NCBI GenBank assembly: GCA_902776645.1
Contig: CACYQT010000012.1
Location: 1-64,000, forward strand
Source: an uncultured bacterium
GTDB lineage: Bacteria > Verrucomicrobiota > Lentisphaeria > Oligosphaerales > Oligosphaeraceae
Length of the DNA: 64,000 nt
Direction: 5' to 3'
Positions 56,328 to 64,000 of the stretch are shown here, piece after piece. Each line of letters starts with the position of its first letter. The first letter of the stretch is position 1. The translations under genes were made by a program, and so were the position numbers. Below the pieces are notes generated by a model, which saw nothing but the letters and a program-made list of their open reading frames with translations, was not told the DNA's origin and searched no databases.

Positions 56328-57683
56328 TCAGCTCTTCAGTTTACGCTCCAGCATCGACATCTCGCGTTTGAAGTTCTGATCCGACGCAAGCTTCTTCTCA
56401 ACGGTCGTCACCGCATGCAGCACCGTCGCATGCGTGCGGTCGAATTCGTTCGCGATGTCCGGGAAGGACAGATCCGTCAGACGGCGCGCGAAATACATGG
56501 CGATCTGCCGCGGCCACGCGACGCTGGCCGGGCGGCGCTTGCTCGTCATGTCCGCAAGGCGAATGTCGTAATGCTCCGCGACCAGCCGCTGGATATGCTC
56601 CACCGTCACCTGCGTATCGCTTTCCTCCAGGAAGATGTTGCTCAACACCTTCTCCGCCACTTCGATGGTCACCGTCTGTTTTGTCAGGCTGGCATGGGAA
56701 ACCAGATTGAAAACGGCCCCTTCCAACCTGCGAACGCTTGACTTCAAGTGCGCGGCAAGGTAATTTATTACGTCGTCGCTCAGTTTGACGGACTGCTCTT
56801 CCTGCTTCTTGCGGATGATGGCGATGCGCGTCTCCAGATCCGGAGGCTGTATCTCCGCCGTCACGCCGCATTCAAAGCGGGAGACAAGCCGTTTCTCAAG
56901 ACCGTTGATCTCCTGCGGAGGACGGTCCGACGCCATGACAATCTGCCGATGGTTCGCGTGCATCGCGTTGAACGTGTGGAAGAACTCCTCCTGGAATCCC
57001 GTCTTCGTCCCGAAGAACTGCACGTCGTCGATCAACAGGACGTTGATGTCGCGGAAATGCTCGCGGAACTCCGGCAACTTGTTGAGCTGCAACGCTCTCG
57101 TGAACTGATTGCAGAACTCCTCGCTCGTGAGGTACTCCACCTTCGCGTTCGGATCGCGGGACAGCACTTCATGCGAAATCGCCTGAAGCAGATGCGTCTT
57201 GCCAAGGCCGATCGAACTGTGGATCAACAGCGGATTGTACGCCGTGCCGGGAGACGCCGCCACAGCCGTGCATGCGCTGAACGCATAACGGTTGCCGTCG
57301 CCGACGACAAAACGGTCGAACGTGAAACGGCTGTTCAGCTCCGTCGACGGACGCGACGGAGCGACGGGCGCCGACGGCGCCGCAACGGCAAGCGACGGCA
57401 CGACCGCCGCCGTCGACACCGTCTCCCGCGGCTTCTCATGGCCGCTCTCAAAGACAAGCCGACGCGTCAGCCCGGACGTCTTCTGCAGCGTCTCCAAGAT
57501 CACATCCTTGTAATGGTTGCTCAGCCAGTCACAGAACATGTCGTTTGAAACGCCCAGAACCAGTTCCTTCTCCGTGATGCGAACTGGAACGATGCCCGCT
57601 ATCCAGCGGTCATACGTGTCCGCATTCATCGATGCCTTCAACGCTTCTGAAGCTTTAGACCAAATCTCGTTTATGTCAATCAT
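56328..57683 (-). CDS. dnaA: Chromosomal replication initiator DnaA
   Basis: Start taken as ATG 57683 (MIDINEIW); a TTG at 57707 with AAGGGG only 2 bases before it is the alternative. 451 residues: domain I with MNADTYDRWI, a Pro/Ala-rich linker, AAA+ domain with NPLLIHSSIGLGKTHLLQAI (Walker A), LLIDDVQFF (Walker B), VSRFECGVTAEI, and the C-terminal DnaA-box binding helix block ASVAWPRQIAMYFARRL and FDRTHATVLHAV. It binds DnaA boxes and melts oriC. It stands alone without dnaN/recF/gyrB. Confidence 0.96.
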   Translation of the reverse strand: MIDINEIWSKASEALKASMNADTYDRWIAGIVPVRITEKELVLGVSNDMFCDWLSNHYKDVILETLQKTSGLTRRLVFESGHEKPRETVSTAAVVPSLAVAAPSAPVAPSRPSTELNSRFTFDRFVVGDGNRYAFSACTAVAASPGTAYNPLLIHSSIGLGKTHLLQAISHEVLSRDPNAKVEYLTSEEFCNQFTRALQLNKLPEFREHFRDINVLLIDDVQFFGTKTGFQEEFFHTFNAMHANHRQIVMASDRPPQEINGLEKRLVSRFECGVTAEIQPPDLETRIAIIRKKQEEQSVKLSDDVINYLAAHLKSSVRRLEGAVFNLVSHASLTKQTVTIEVAEKVLSNIFLEESDTQVTVEHIQRLVAEHYDIRLADMTSKRRPASVAWPRQIAMYFARRLTDLSFPDIANEFDRTHATVLHAVTTVEKKLASDQNFKREMSMLERKLKS

Positions 57684-58104
57684 ATCGCAAATGCCACTGA
57701 GTTTCAATTCCCCTTCCCGAACACAGACAAAGAATGCCCACGAACAGGCACAAAGAACTTCACGCCCCGATTTTTTTCATATCAATAAAATTAATCTTTA
57801 TCCGCCACTTGGCAAGTCAGCGCGACTGATTTTTTTCACCCCGCAAAACCGCCCGTCTCCTTAAGTCTTTGACGTTACGAACAACTAAAAAGTTATTAAC
57901 AGCCTGTTAACAACTTCACATTTTTTCGCCCCCCGCAATGCACCTCTCAAGCCATTTGTCAAATAGATTTTGCTCGATAAATATCCAAGACATTGGACAC
58001 CAAAAACATAAAAATATCATCTTTCTGAATCGCCATTTTTATCACATGTAAATTCGCTATTATTTTATAGCATTCAATCGTCAACCGCCAACGCCTCTCC
58101 AATC
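57684..58104. other. dnaA-ygiQ divergent region, possible oriC features
   Basis: 421 bp, AT-rich in its right half. It contains sequences one or two bases away from the DnaA box TTATNCACA (TTATTAACA at 57893, TTATCACAT at 58039, TTATCCGCC at 57798), a CTGTTAACAAC stretch, and a plus-strand TTGTCA (57956) 17 bp before AAATAT as a possible ygiQ promoter. Origin function is only suggested. Confidence 0.3.
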
Positions 58105-59814
58105 ATGTCCAGACAGCCTCTTCAACATAGACCACAGCCCAAATCAGACGAATTCCTCCCGACGACACAACAGGAAATGGCCCGCCGAAACTGGCGGCAG
58201 CTTGACATCCTGCTCGTCTCAGGAGATGCCTACGTCGATCATCCGGGCTTCGGCATCCCCTTGCTGGCAAGGCTTTTGGAAAGCAAAGGCTACAAGGTCG
58301 GCATCATCGACCAGCCACGATGGGACACGCCGGACGACATCAAGCGGATGGGCCGTCCGCGGCTCTTCTGCGGCCTTTGCGCAGGCGCCATGGACTCCCT
58401 CCTCTGCCATTACACGTCCTTCCGCAAGAAACGGCGCGACGACGCATGCACGCCCGGCGGCGTCGCGGGAAAACGCCCCAACCGCGCCTCCATCGTCTAT
58501 GCGAATCTCGCCAAGGCCGCCTTTCCCGGCCTGCCGATCATTCTCGGCGGCGTCGAGGCCTCTCTTCGCAAGGCGGCCCATTACGACTTCTGGACGGACG
58601 CCCTCCGCCGTTCCATCCTTCTGGACGCCAAGGCCAATCTGCTCGTCTACGGCATGGGCGAACTCGCCATGATCGAAATCGCCCGCCGTCTGGACGCCAA
58701 CGAACCGTTGGACGGCATCCGCGGCACCGCCCGCGTCGGCGTTCCGCCGGAAAACGCCCAGCGGCTGCCGTCGTTCGAAGAAATCCAACAGGACAAATCG
58801 CTTCTCATCAAGGCGACGCTTCAGCTGGAAGACCACTACCACAACGGCTCAACACCGATTGTCCAACAACACGGCAACCAGTTTGTCGTCATCGAGCCGT
58901 CCGCCCCGCCGTTGACGACGGAACAGATGGATGCCCTTTATTCCCTGCCGTTTACACGCCGTCAGCATCCGAAATACGACCAGCCGGTTCCCGCGTTGGA
59001 CATGCTCCGTTTCAGCGTCACCGCCGTCCGCGGCTGCGCGGGAGCCTGTGCCTTCTGCTCCATCGCGCAGCATCAAGGCCGCAAAATCACATCGCGATCG
59101 ACGGAATCGCTTGTCGCGGAAATCACCCGCATGACGAAGATGCCCGAATGGCGCGGCTCCATCTCGGACGTCGGCGGACCGACCGCAAACCTCTGGGGCT
59201 CAACATGCAAGGCTGGCTATCAGAACTGCCATCGCGCAAGCTGCCTCACGCCGGAGATCTGCCCCAACCTCGTGCTGGATCTGAACGCCTATGTCAATAT
59301 GCTCCAAAAGCTTAAGGCCATTCCAGGCGTCAAGCACATCTCCGTCGCCAGCGGACTCCGCCATGACGCCGCCCTGCGGGAGCCAGAAGCCGCCAGACGG
59401 CTTGTCGCCAATTTCGTCGGCGGCCATCTGAAACTCGCCCCCGAACATTGCTCCGACAAGGTCCTCAAGCTCATGCGGAAGCCTTCTTTTGACAAATTCG
59501 AGCGTTTTCTCGATATTTTTCAGGCCACTAGTGCGCAACACGGCAAAGAGCAGTATATTATACCATATATAATTAGCGCCTATCCGGGCTGCGAGATGTC
59601 GGACATGAGAACCGTCGCCAACTGGTTCAAAAAACGCGGCTGGCAGCCACAGCAGATCCAATGCTTCATTCCGACGCCCGGAACTCTCGCAACCGCAATG
59701 TTCTACGCAGAAAAGGACTTTAACGGCAATCCCATCCACGTTCCCAAAACGGATCGTGAACGGGAAGACCAGCATACCGTCCTCATCAAGAAGAAATCCG
59801 CCCAAAACTACTGA
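58105..59814 (+). CDS. ygiQ: YgiQ family radical SAM protein
   Basis: 569 residues, shorter than the roughly 700 of E. coli because it lacks the C-terminal extension. N-terminal cobalamin-like fold with DILLVSGDAYVDHPGFGIPLLARLLE, CTPGGVAGKRPNRASIVYANL and LPIILGGVEASLRKAAHYDFW. The radical SAM motif C-x3-C-x2-C is in GCAGACAFCSIAQHQGR, and DVGGPTANLWG and ASGLRHD follow. The biochemical role of YgiQ is not established. No Shine-Dalgarno is visible. The PilT-like gene starts 5 bp after its stop. Confidence 0.94.
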   Translation: MSRQPLQHRPQPKSDEFLPTTQQEMARRNWRQLDILLVSGDAYVDHPGFGIPLLARLLESKGYKVGIIDQPRWDTPDDIKRMGRPRLFCGLCAGAMDSLLCHYTSFRKKRRDDACTPGGVAGKRPNRASIVYANLAKAAFPGLPIILGGVEASLRKAAHYDFWTDALRRSILLDAKANLLVYGMGELAMIEIARRLDANEPLDGIRGTARVGVPPENAQRLPSFEEIQQDKSLLIKATLQLEDHYHNGSTPIVQQHGNQFVVIEPSAPPLTTEQMDALYSLPFTRRQHPKYDQPVPALDMLRFSVTAVRGCAGACAFCSIAQHQGRKITSRSTESLVAEITRMTKMPEWRGSISDVGGPTANLWGSTCKAGYQNCHRASCLTPEICPNLVLDLNAYVNMLQKLKAIPGVKHISVASGLRHDAALREPEAARRLVANFVGGHLKLAPEHCSDKVLKLMRKPSFDKFERFLDIFQATSAQHGKEQYIIPYIISAYPGCEMSDMRTVANWFKKRGWQPQQIQCFIPTPGTLATAMFYAEKDFNGNPIHVPKTDREREDQHTVLIKKKSAQNY

Positions 59815-59819
59815 AGCCC

Positions 59820-62069
59820 ATGCAAACAGCACCGACATTGGACATCGTCCGCCTATGCTCCTCCATGGACGCCATGAAGGCCTCCGACCTCTTCCTCTCT
59901 GTTGGCCGCCGCCCCGCCATGCGCATCGCGGGCGCCATCCAGGAGCTGCAGGAGCCGCCGTTGACCAACGACGACGTGCGAGCCTTCTTCGAACGCCACC
60001 TTCCGTTGAGCGTCACATCGCGTTTCGAAGAGATGAAGGACCTCGATCTCGGCGTCAGCCTTCCCCCGCTCGGCCGCTTCCGCCTCAACCTCTCCTACCA
60101 GCGCGGCAACGTCTCCATGGCGATCCGTCGCATCCCGTCAGGAGCCGTCGACGCCAAGAAACTACTGATTCCGGATGTCGTCTTTGAAATGGCGGAGGAG
60201 CAGCGCGGCCTCATACTCATCACGGGCGCAACGGGTTCCGGCAAATCAACGACGCTCGCCGCCATGCTCCACCACATCAACACGCATTTCCACAAGCATG
60301 TCGTCACGATCGAAGATCCAATCGAATTCGTCCATGAAGACATCCAGGCCGTCATTGACCAACGCGAAATCGGCACTGACACAAACGACTTCCAGACTGC
60401 CCTCCGCCACGTCGTCCGCCAGAATCCGGATGTCATCTTCCTTGGGGAAATGCGTGATTTGGAGACCGTCCAGACCGCCATCAACGCCGCCCAGACCGGC
60501 CATCTCGTCGCCGCCACCATGCACACGATGGACGTCAACCAGACGCTGGAGCGCATCATCAACTACTTCCCCGAAGACCAGCAGCCGCAGATCGCGCAGG
60601 ATCTCTCGCTCGTGCTCGTCGGCATTGTCTCCCAACGGCTTATCGCAAAAAAAGACGCCGTGGACCGCGTCGCCGCCTTCGAAGTCCTGCGCATGACACC
60701 GCTGGCCCGTCGCCTCGTCGCCAACCGCGAAATCGAGACGATTCCGGAAATCATCAAAGCCGGCTACAACGAAGGCATGATCACCTTCAACCGCTCCATC
60801 CTCAAGCTGTTCCAAGACGATCTCATCACGTTTGAAACCGCTACCGCCGCCGCGTCCAACAAGGAGGAGTTCATCCTCCTCGCGCAAGGCATGGAGACGG
60901 GAATCGACACGCTCCGCAGCTATTCCGCCGATCCGGACCACGGCCTCTCCATCAAGAAGCTCCTTCGTGACGCCATCCACTACGGCGCATCCGATCTCAT
61001 CCTCACAAATGGTTCAGCACCAGTCATTAGAATAGACGGCGAACTCTGCCCGTTCGACATGCCGACGTTGACGCCCGCGGACACGCAGAAGCTCCTTTAC
61101 TCCGTCCTCTCTTACACGCAACGCGCTGATTTCGAAGAAAATAAGGAAATCGATTTCGCGCTTTCCGTCAAAGGATTGGACACAGGTGGCGGCAAAAAGG
61201 ACGACTACCGTTTCCGTGTCAACGGCTTCTACCAGAAAGGCGCCATCGCCGCCGCGCTCCGTATCATTCCGACGCAAATACCGAGCATCGAGGCACTTGG
61301 AATTCCGAAAGCCGTCGCCAACCTCAGCACGCGCCGTCAAGGCCTCGTCCTCTTCGTCGGCCCCACGGGCTCCGGTAAATCCACGTCGCTCGCCGCCCTG
61401 CTGGACCGCATCAACACGACTCGCGCATGCCATATCATCACCGTCGAAGACCCGATCGAATTCGTCCACAACCACAAGATGGCTCTCATCGAACAACGTG
61501 AAATCCATGCGGATACGATCAGTTTCTCCAATGCTCTGAAATACGTCCTGCGACAGGATCCGGACGTCATTCTCGTCGGTGAAATGCGCGATCCGGAAAC
61601 GATCGCCACTGTTCTGACGGCCGCCGAAACAGGCCATCTCGTCTTCGCGACGCTCCATACGAACGACGTCATGCAGTCGGTGGACCGCATCATCGACGTC
61701 TTCCCCGCGGAACGCCAGAACCAGATCCGCTCACAGCTGGCGGCCTGTCTCGAAGCCATTATCTCCCAACGTCTTCTGCCACGAAAAGACCAGCCGAAGG
61801 GCCGCATCGCCGCCTTCGAAGTCCTCCTTGGAACGACGGCCATCCGCGCCATGATCCGCGACAAGAAGACCCACCAGATCGCCGGCATGATGGAAACGTC
61901 CGCCAGCCTTGGCATGATCACGATGGAACGCGCCCTCCGAAACCTCTACGAAGAAGGCAAAATCTCCCGCGACAGCTACCTTGCGCTCGTCCCGAATCCG
62001 ACGCATCAGGTGGAAGACGACAATCTTCTTCAATACAAAATCGCCCCGCCGCCAAAATCAGACGGCTGA
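59820..62069 (+). CDS. Fused PilU-PilT-like double pilus ATPase
   Basis: 749 residues carrying two complete GspE/PilT-type ATPase modules. Module 1 (about 1-370) has DLFLSVGRRPAMRI, Walker A TGATGSGKST (near 136), the Asp box VTIEDPIEFVHEDIQ, Walker B IFLGEMRDLET and His box ATMHTMDVNQT. Module 2 (about 380-735) has ASDLILTNGSAPVIRIDG, Walker A GPTGSGKST (near 513), VTVEDPIEFVHNHK, ILVGEMRDPET and FATLHTNDVMQS. Module 1 is PilU-like and module 2 PilT-like in its motifs. PilT/PilU drive type IV pilus retraction as hexamers; in one chain they would give an alternating ring. No other pilus gene is in this cluster. Confidence 0.92.
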   Translation: MQTAPTLDIVRLCSSMDAMKASDLFLSVGRRPAMRIAGAIQELQEPPLTNDDVRAFFERHLPLSVTSRFEEMKDLDLGVSLPPLGRFRLNLSYQRGNVSMAIRRIPSGAVDAKKLLIPDVVFEMAEEQRGLILITGATGSGKSTTLAAMLHHINTHFHKHVVTIEDPIEFVHEDIQAVIDQREIGTDTNDFQTALRHVVRQNPDVIFLGEMRDLETVQTAINAAQTGHLVAATMHTMDVNQTLERIINYFPEDQQPQIAQDLSLVLVGIVSQRLIAKKDAVDRVAAFEVLRMTPLARRLVANREIETIPEIIKAGYNEGMITFNRSILKLFQDDLITFETATAAASNKEEFILLAQGMETGIDTLRSYSADPDHGLSIKKLLRDAIHYGASDLILTNGSAPVIRIDGELCPFDMPTLTPADTQKLLYSVLSYTQRADFEENKEIDFALSVKGLDTGGGKKDDYRFRVNGFYQKGAIAAALRIIPTQIPSIEALGIPKAVANLSTRRQGLVLFVGPTGSGKSTSLAALLDRINTTRACHIITVEDPIEFVHNHKMALIEQREIHADTISFSNALKYVLRQDPDVILVGEMRDPETIATVLTAAETGHLVFATLHTNDVMQSVDRIIDVFPAERQNQIRSQLAACLEAIISQRLLPRKDQPKGRIAAFEVLLGTTAIRAMIRDKKTHQIAGMMETSASLGMITMERALRNLYEEGKISRDSYLALVPNPTHQVEDDNLLQYKIAPPPKSDG

Positions 62070-62087
62070 AAACAACCTTCTCACCAT

Positions 62088-62132
62088 CCCTTTAGTCCCT
62101 TTAGTCCCTTTAGTCCCTTTAGTCCCTTTTAA
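62088..62132. repeat. 9-bp tandem repeat CCCTTTAGT x5
   Basis: Four exact CCCTTTAGT units plus CCCTTTTAA, directly after the pilus ATPase gene. They match the 9-bp family at 10711. Confidence 0.9.
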
Positions 62133-62144
62133 TCGAAAAACACT

Positions 62145-62167
62145 GTAACGACGGCGTCCCGCCGTTG
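62145..62167. repeat. GACGGCG palindrome (REP-like)
   Basis: ACGGCG (62151-62156) and CGCCGT (62160-62165) around TCC, in the context GTAACGACGGCG. The fourth copy of this element in the window. Confidence 0.6.
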
Positions 62168-62227
62168 AAAATCAACTCTATATAAAGCCAATTCTTCTAA
62201 ATACCATCCATTTAATCGGAAACACCC

Positions 62228-63757
62228 ATGATCAAAGAACTCCCCTCCCAGTTTATCATCCTCAACGCCAAACTGTACGACGGACTCGGCAACGCCCCCT
62301 TCATGGCGGACGTCTGCGTCAACCAAGGCCGCATCGAAGCCATCGCCAAGGCCGGAACCATGCATCCGTCAGGTGTCTATACCATTGACGCCAATGGTCT
62401 TGCACTCGCACCAGGCTTCGTTGACGCGCATTCCCATTCCGATACGAAAATCATGGACAATCCAAACGCGGACGCCAAAATCTCACAAGGCGTCACGACA
62501 GAAGTCATCGGCAACTGCGGTTCCTCCGCGACACTTACCAAGCATGCCTGCTGGGGCGATATCGAATCATATGCCCACGAACTGAACCTCCGCCAGCCGG
62601 CCGTCAACATCGTCGCTCTCGCAGGCCATAACACCATCCGTTCCATGGTCATGAGCTATGAGAACCGCGAACCGACCCGCGACGAAATGAACAAGATGAA
62701 AGAGATTCTGGACAAAGCACTTAAGCAAGGCGCCGCCGGCCTCTCCTCCGGCCTCTGGTATCTGCCGGGCAAATACTCCAAGACGGAGGAAGTCGTCGAA
62801 CTCGCATCCGTCCTGAAAGGAACCAACAAGCCCTACGCCACCCACATGCGTTCCGAAGGCGACGGCCTTCTCGAATCCATCGACGAAGCCATGAAAATCG
62901 CCGCCGCCGGCGCCAACCGTCTGGAAATCTCCCATTTCAAGACCTCCAACAAACGGAACTGGAACAAGCTGGACGCCGCTTTCGAAAAGATCGAAGAGGG
63001 CAAGCGGAACGGCATGACCATCTTCGCCGACCGCTATCCGTACATCTTCTCCTGCACGTCATTGCGCATGGTCGTGCCCTCCCCCTACGATCTGATCGCC
63101 AATATCCGCGAATTTCTGCAAACGCCTGAACATCAGCAGGAAATCATCCAGGCGTTTGAAAAACTGGGCGACAAGGGCCCCAACTGGGAGCGCGTCATCG
63201 TGACGGATTCCGGCGTGGCATCCCACAAGCCCTACATCGGCAACAACATGAAGGAAAACGCCGAAATGATGGGCCTCACGCCGCCGGAAGCGACCATCAA
63301 GCTGCTTTCCGAAGGGACGCCGCAAGGCGCCTTCGGCAAGATGAGCGAAGAGAACATGCATCGCATTCTCGCCAAAGACTGGGTCGTCGCCGGCAGCGAC
63401 GCCTCCGCCAACGCCTACGACTATACCGTCGGCCGTGCCCATCCGCGCGCCTTCGGCACGTTCCCGCGTTTCTTCCAGTTCGCCCGCGAAAGCGCTCCGG
63501 ATGAACAGGTTATCCGCCGCATGACCTCCCTGACGGCCTCCATGTTCAACATCCCTGAACGCGGCGTCATCAAGCCCGGATACCGCGCGGATCTCGTCCT
63601 CTTCGATCCGGACAACTTCCAATGCGTCTTCGACTTCAAGGTGCCGCATACGCCTTGCACAGGCGTCCGCTTCGTCTTCGTCAACGGCAAGCTCGCCTTC
63701 GACGCCGATGATCCCACCTCCCGCGGCCGCCACGGCTCGTTTGTTCCAATTCACTAA
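62228..63757 (+). CDS. N-acyl-D-amino-acid deacylase (amidohydrolase)
   Basis: 509 residues. Amidohydrolase-superfamily beta-barrel opening (FIILNAKLYDGLGN), metal-binding FVDAHSHSDT (HxH), GVTTEVIGNCGSS, a metal/catalytic region near HMRSEGDGLLESIDEAM, an EISHFKTSNKRNW histidine, and the catalytic Asp in VVAGSDASANAY. This matches D-aminoacylase/dihydroorotase-like enzymes that hydrolyse N-acyl-D-amino acids, perhaps from peptidoglycan turnover. Cytoplasmic; monocistronic, closed by a strong terminator. Confidence 0.92.
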   Translation: MIKELPSQFIILNAKLYDGLGNAPFMADVCVNQGRIEAIAKAGTMHPSGVYTIDANGLALAPGFVDAHSHSDTKIMDNPNADAKISQGVTTEVIGNCGSSATLTKHACWGDIESYAHELNLRQPAVNIVALAGHNTIRSMVMSYENREPTRDEMNKMKEILDKALKQGAAGLSSGLWYLPGKYSKTEEVVELASVLKGTNKPYATHMRSEGDGLLESIDEAMKIAAAGANRLEISHFKTSNKRNWNKLDAAFEKIEEGKRNGMTIFADRYPYIFSCTSLRMVVPSPYDLIANIREFLQTPEHQQEIIQAFEKLGDKGPNWERVIVTDSGVASHKPYIGNNMKENAEMMGLTPPEATIKLLSEGTPQGAFGKMSEENMHRILAKDWVVAGSDASANAYDYTVGRAHPRAFGTFPRFFQFARESAPDEQVIRRMTSLTASMFNIPERGVIKPGYRADLVLFDPDNFQCVFDFKVPHTPCTGVRFVFVNGKLAFDADDPTSRGRHGSFVPIH

Positions 63758-63762
63758 ACTAC

Positions 63763-63800
63763 AAAAGCCTTGCCGCCAACCGACGGCAAGGCTTTTGTTT
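63763..63800 (+). terminator. Intrinsic terminator after the deacylase
   Basis: 13-bp perfect stem AAAAGCCTTGCCG (63763-63775) and complement (63784-63796), 8-base loop, followed by GTTTTT. It lies 5 bp after the stop. Confidence 0.9.
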
Positions 63801-63814
63801 TTCAAATCCATATT

Positions 63815-63913
63815 GCTTTAAGCTTTCAGCTCCGCCTAGCGCTTCTAGTTTTTCTAGAAACTCCAGCCTTCGCATTTTGCTTTAAGCTTTCAGTTTTAAG
63901 CTTTTAGCTCCGC
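63815..63913. repeat. Duplicated heptamer block (GCTTTAA-GCTTTCA ... GCTCCGC)
   Basis: GCTTTAA-GCTTTCA-GCTCCGC (63815-63835) and GCTTTAA-GCTTTCA-GTTTTAA-GCTTTTA-GCTCCGC (63879-63913), all in 7-bp register. Between them CTAG appears at 63836, 63845 and 63854 (9-bp steps). Confidence 0.75.
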
Positions 63914-63922
63914 CAACGGCGG

Positions 63923-64000
63923 TCACCATCCCTTGATTTCCGCCACATGGGGGAAATCAGGCTTGATCAGCTTCTTGATGGCGATGGCGTATTCGCGGAT
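63923..64000 (-). CDS. 3' end of an unidentified gene (partial)
   Basis: On the minus strand the last 25 codons are open from the window edge to TGA at 63923-63925, ending KKLIKPDFPHVAEIKGW. GC-rich codon use like the neighbouring genes supports a real C-terminus, but it is too short to identify. The heptamer block lies 10 bp past its stop. Confidence 0.55.
   Translation of the reverse strand: MREYAIAIKKLIKPDFPHVAEIKGW

Noticed and set aside
57684-58104. Confirmed oriC beside dnaA
   Set aside because: Only imperfect DnaA-box matches are seen; GC skew over the whole chromosome would be needed.

Overview
The window looks like chromosome from a Gram-negative member of the PVC superphylum, most likely Lentisphaerota/Victivallales. 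The main pointer is a run of prepilin-like proteins with an FTLIEL N-terminus and a C-terminal H-X9-DG motif, a class typically amplified in that group. Secreted esterases and glycan-active enzymes (GxDLY-type SGNH hydrolase, GHL6, GH127, clan-A hydrolase), a tandem SUMF1-fold protein and Sel1 repeats agree with this. Placement is inferred from protein content; no rRNA or tRNA gene is visible. Codon use is GC-rich (many GCC/GTC codons) except in the 39-56 kb segment.

Layout. 1-3.1 kb: a 5'-truncated acyl-CoA ligase and a secreted SGNH hydrolase. 3.2-8.5 kb (minus): three tandem prepilin-like genes, the middle one broken, then a Prc/Tsp-type S41 protease and a DciA-like protein. 8.6-12.5 kb (plus): YggS, a Sel1 lipoprotein-like or periplasmic protein, and a panB-panC pantothenate pair. 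12.5-19.2 kb: a serine hydrolase, a CrtI/CrtISO-like oxidoreductase, a double SUMF1 protein, a PflX-like radical SAM protein and a secreted esterase. 19.2-26 kb: a 25-unit heptamer satellite, an MsbA-like ABC exporter, a GHL6 protein, a HAD phosphatase and a secreted esterase. 26-32 kb: a small secreted protein coupled to a mannitol-1-phosphate dehydrogenase-like gene, a GlcD-type FAD oxidase and a secreted clan-A glycosidase. 32-39 kb: a relic of a Fic or AlbA_2 protein, diaminopropionate ammonia-lyase, ThiI, Hsp33, GH127 and a ferredoxin-nitroreductase.

39.1-56.3 kb is an accessory island of lower GC. It holds an orphan membrane protein, a DinD homologue, a satellite of six 30-bp palindromes, and a translationally coupled three-gene operon. 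That operon encodes two secreted alpha/alpha-toroid proteins, one carrying about 66 x-Pro-acidic tripeptides, and a 2,527-residue RHS/YD protein ending in an alpha/beta-hydrolase (lipase-like) domain. I regard this operon as the best candidate for an undescribed system. The island ends at dnaA. 58-64 kb holds YgiQ, a fused PilU-PilT-like double ATPase, an N-acyl-D-amino-acid deacylase and the 3' end of one more gene.

A second theme is the non-coding DNA. Most longer gaps hold tandem arrays with 7, 8, 9 or 10-bp units of unrelated sequence, often at gene ends, plus GACGGCG palindromes and dispersed 24-33 bp repeats.
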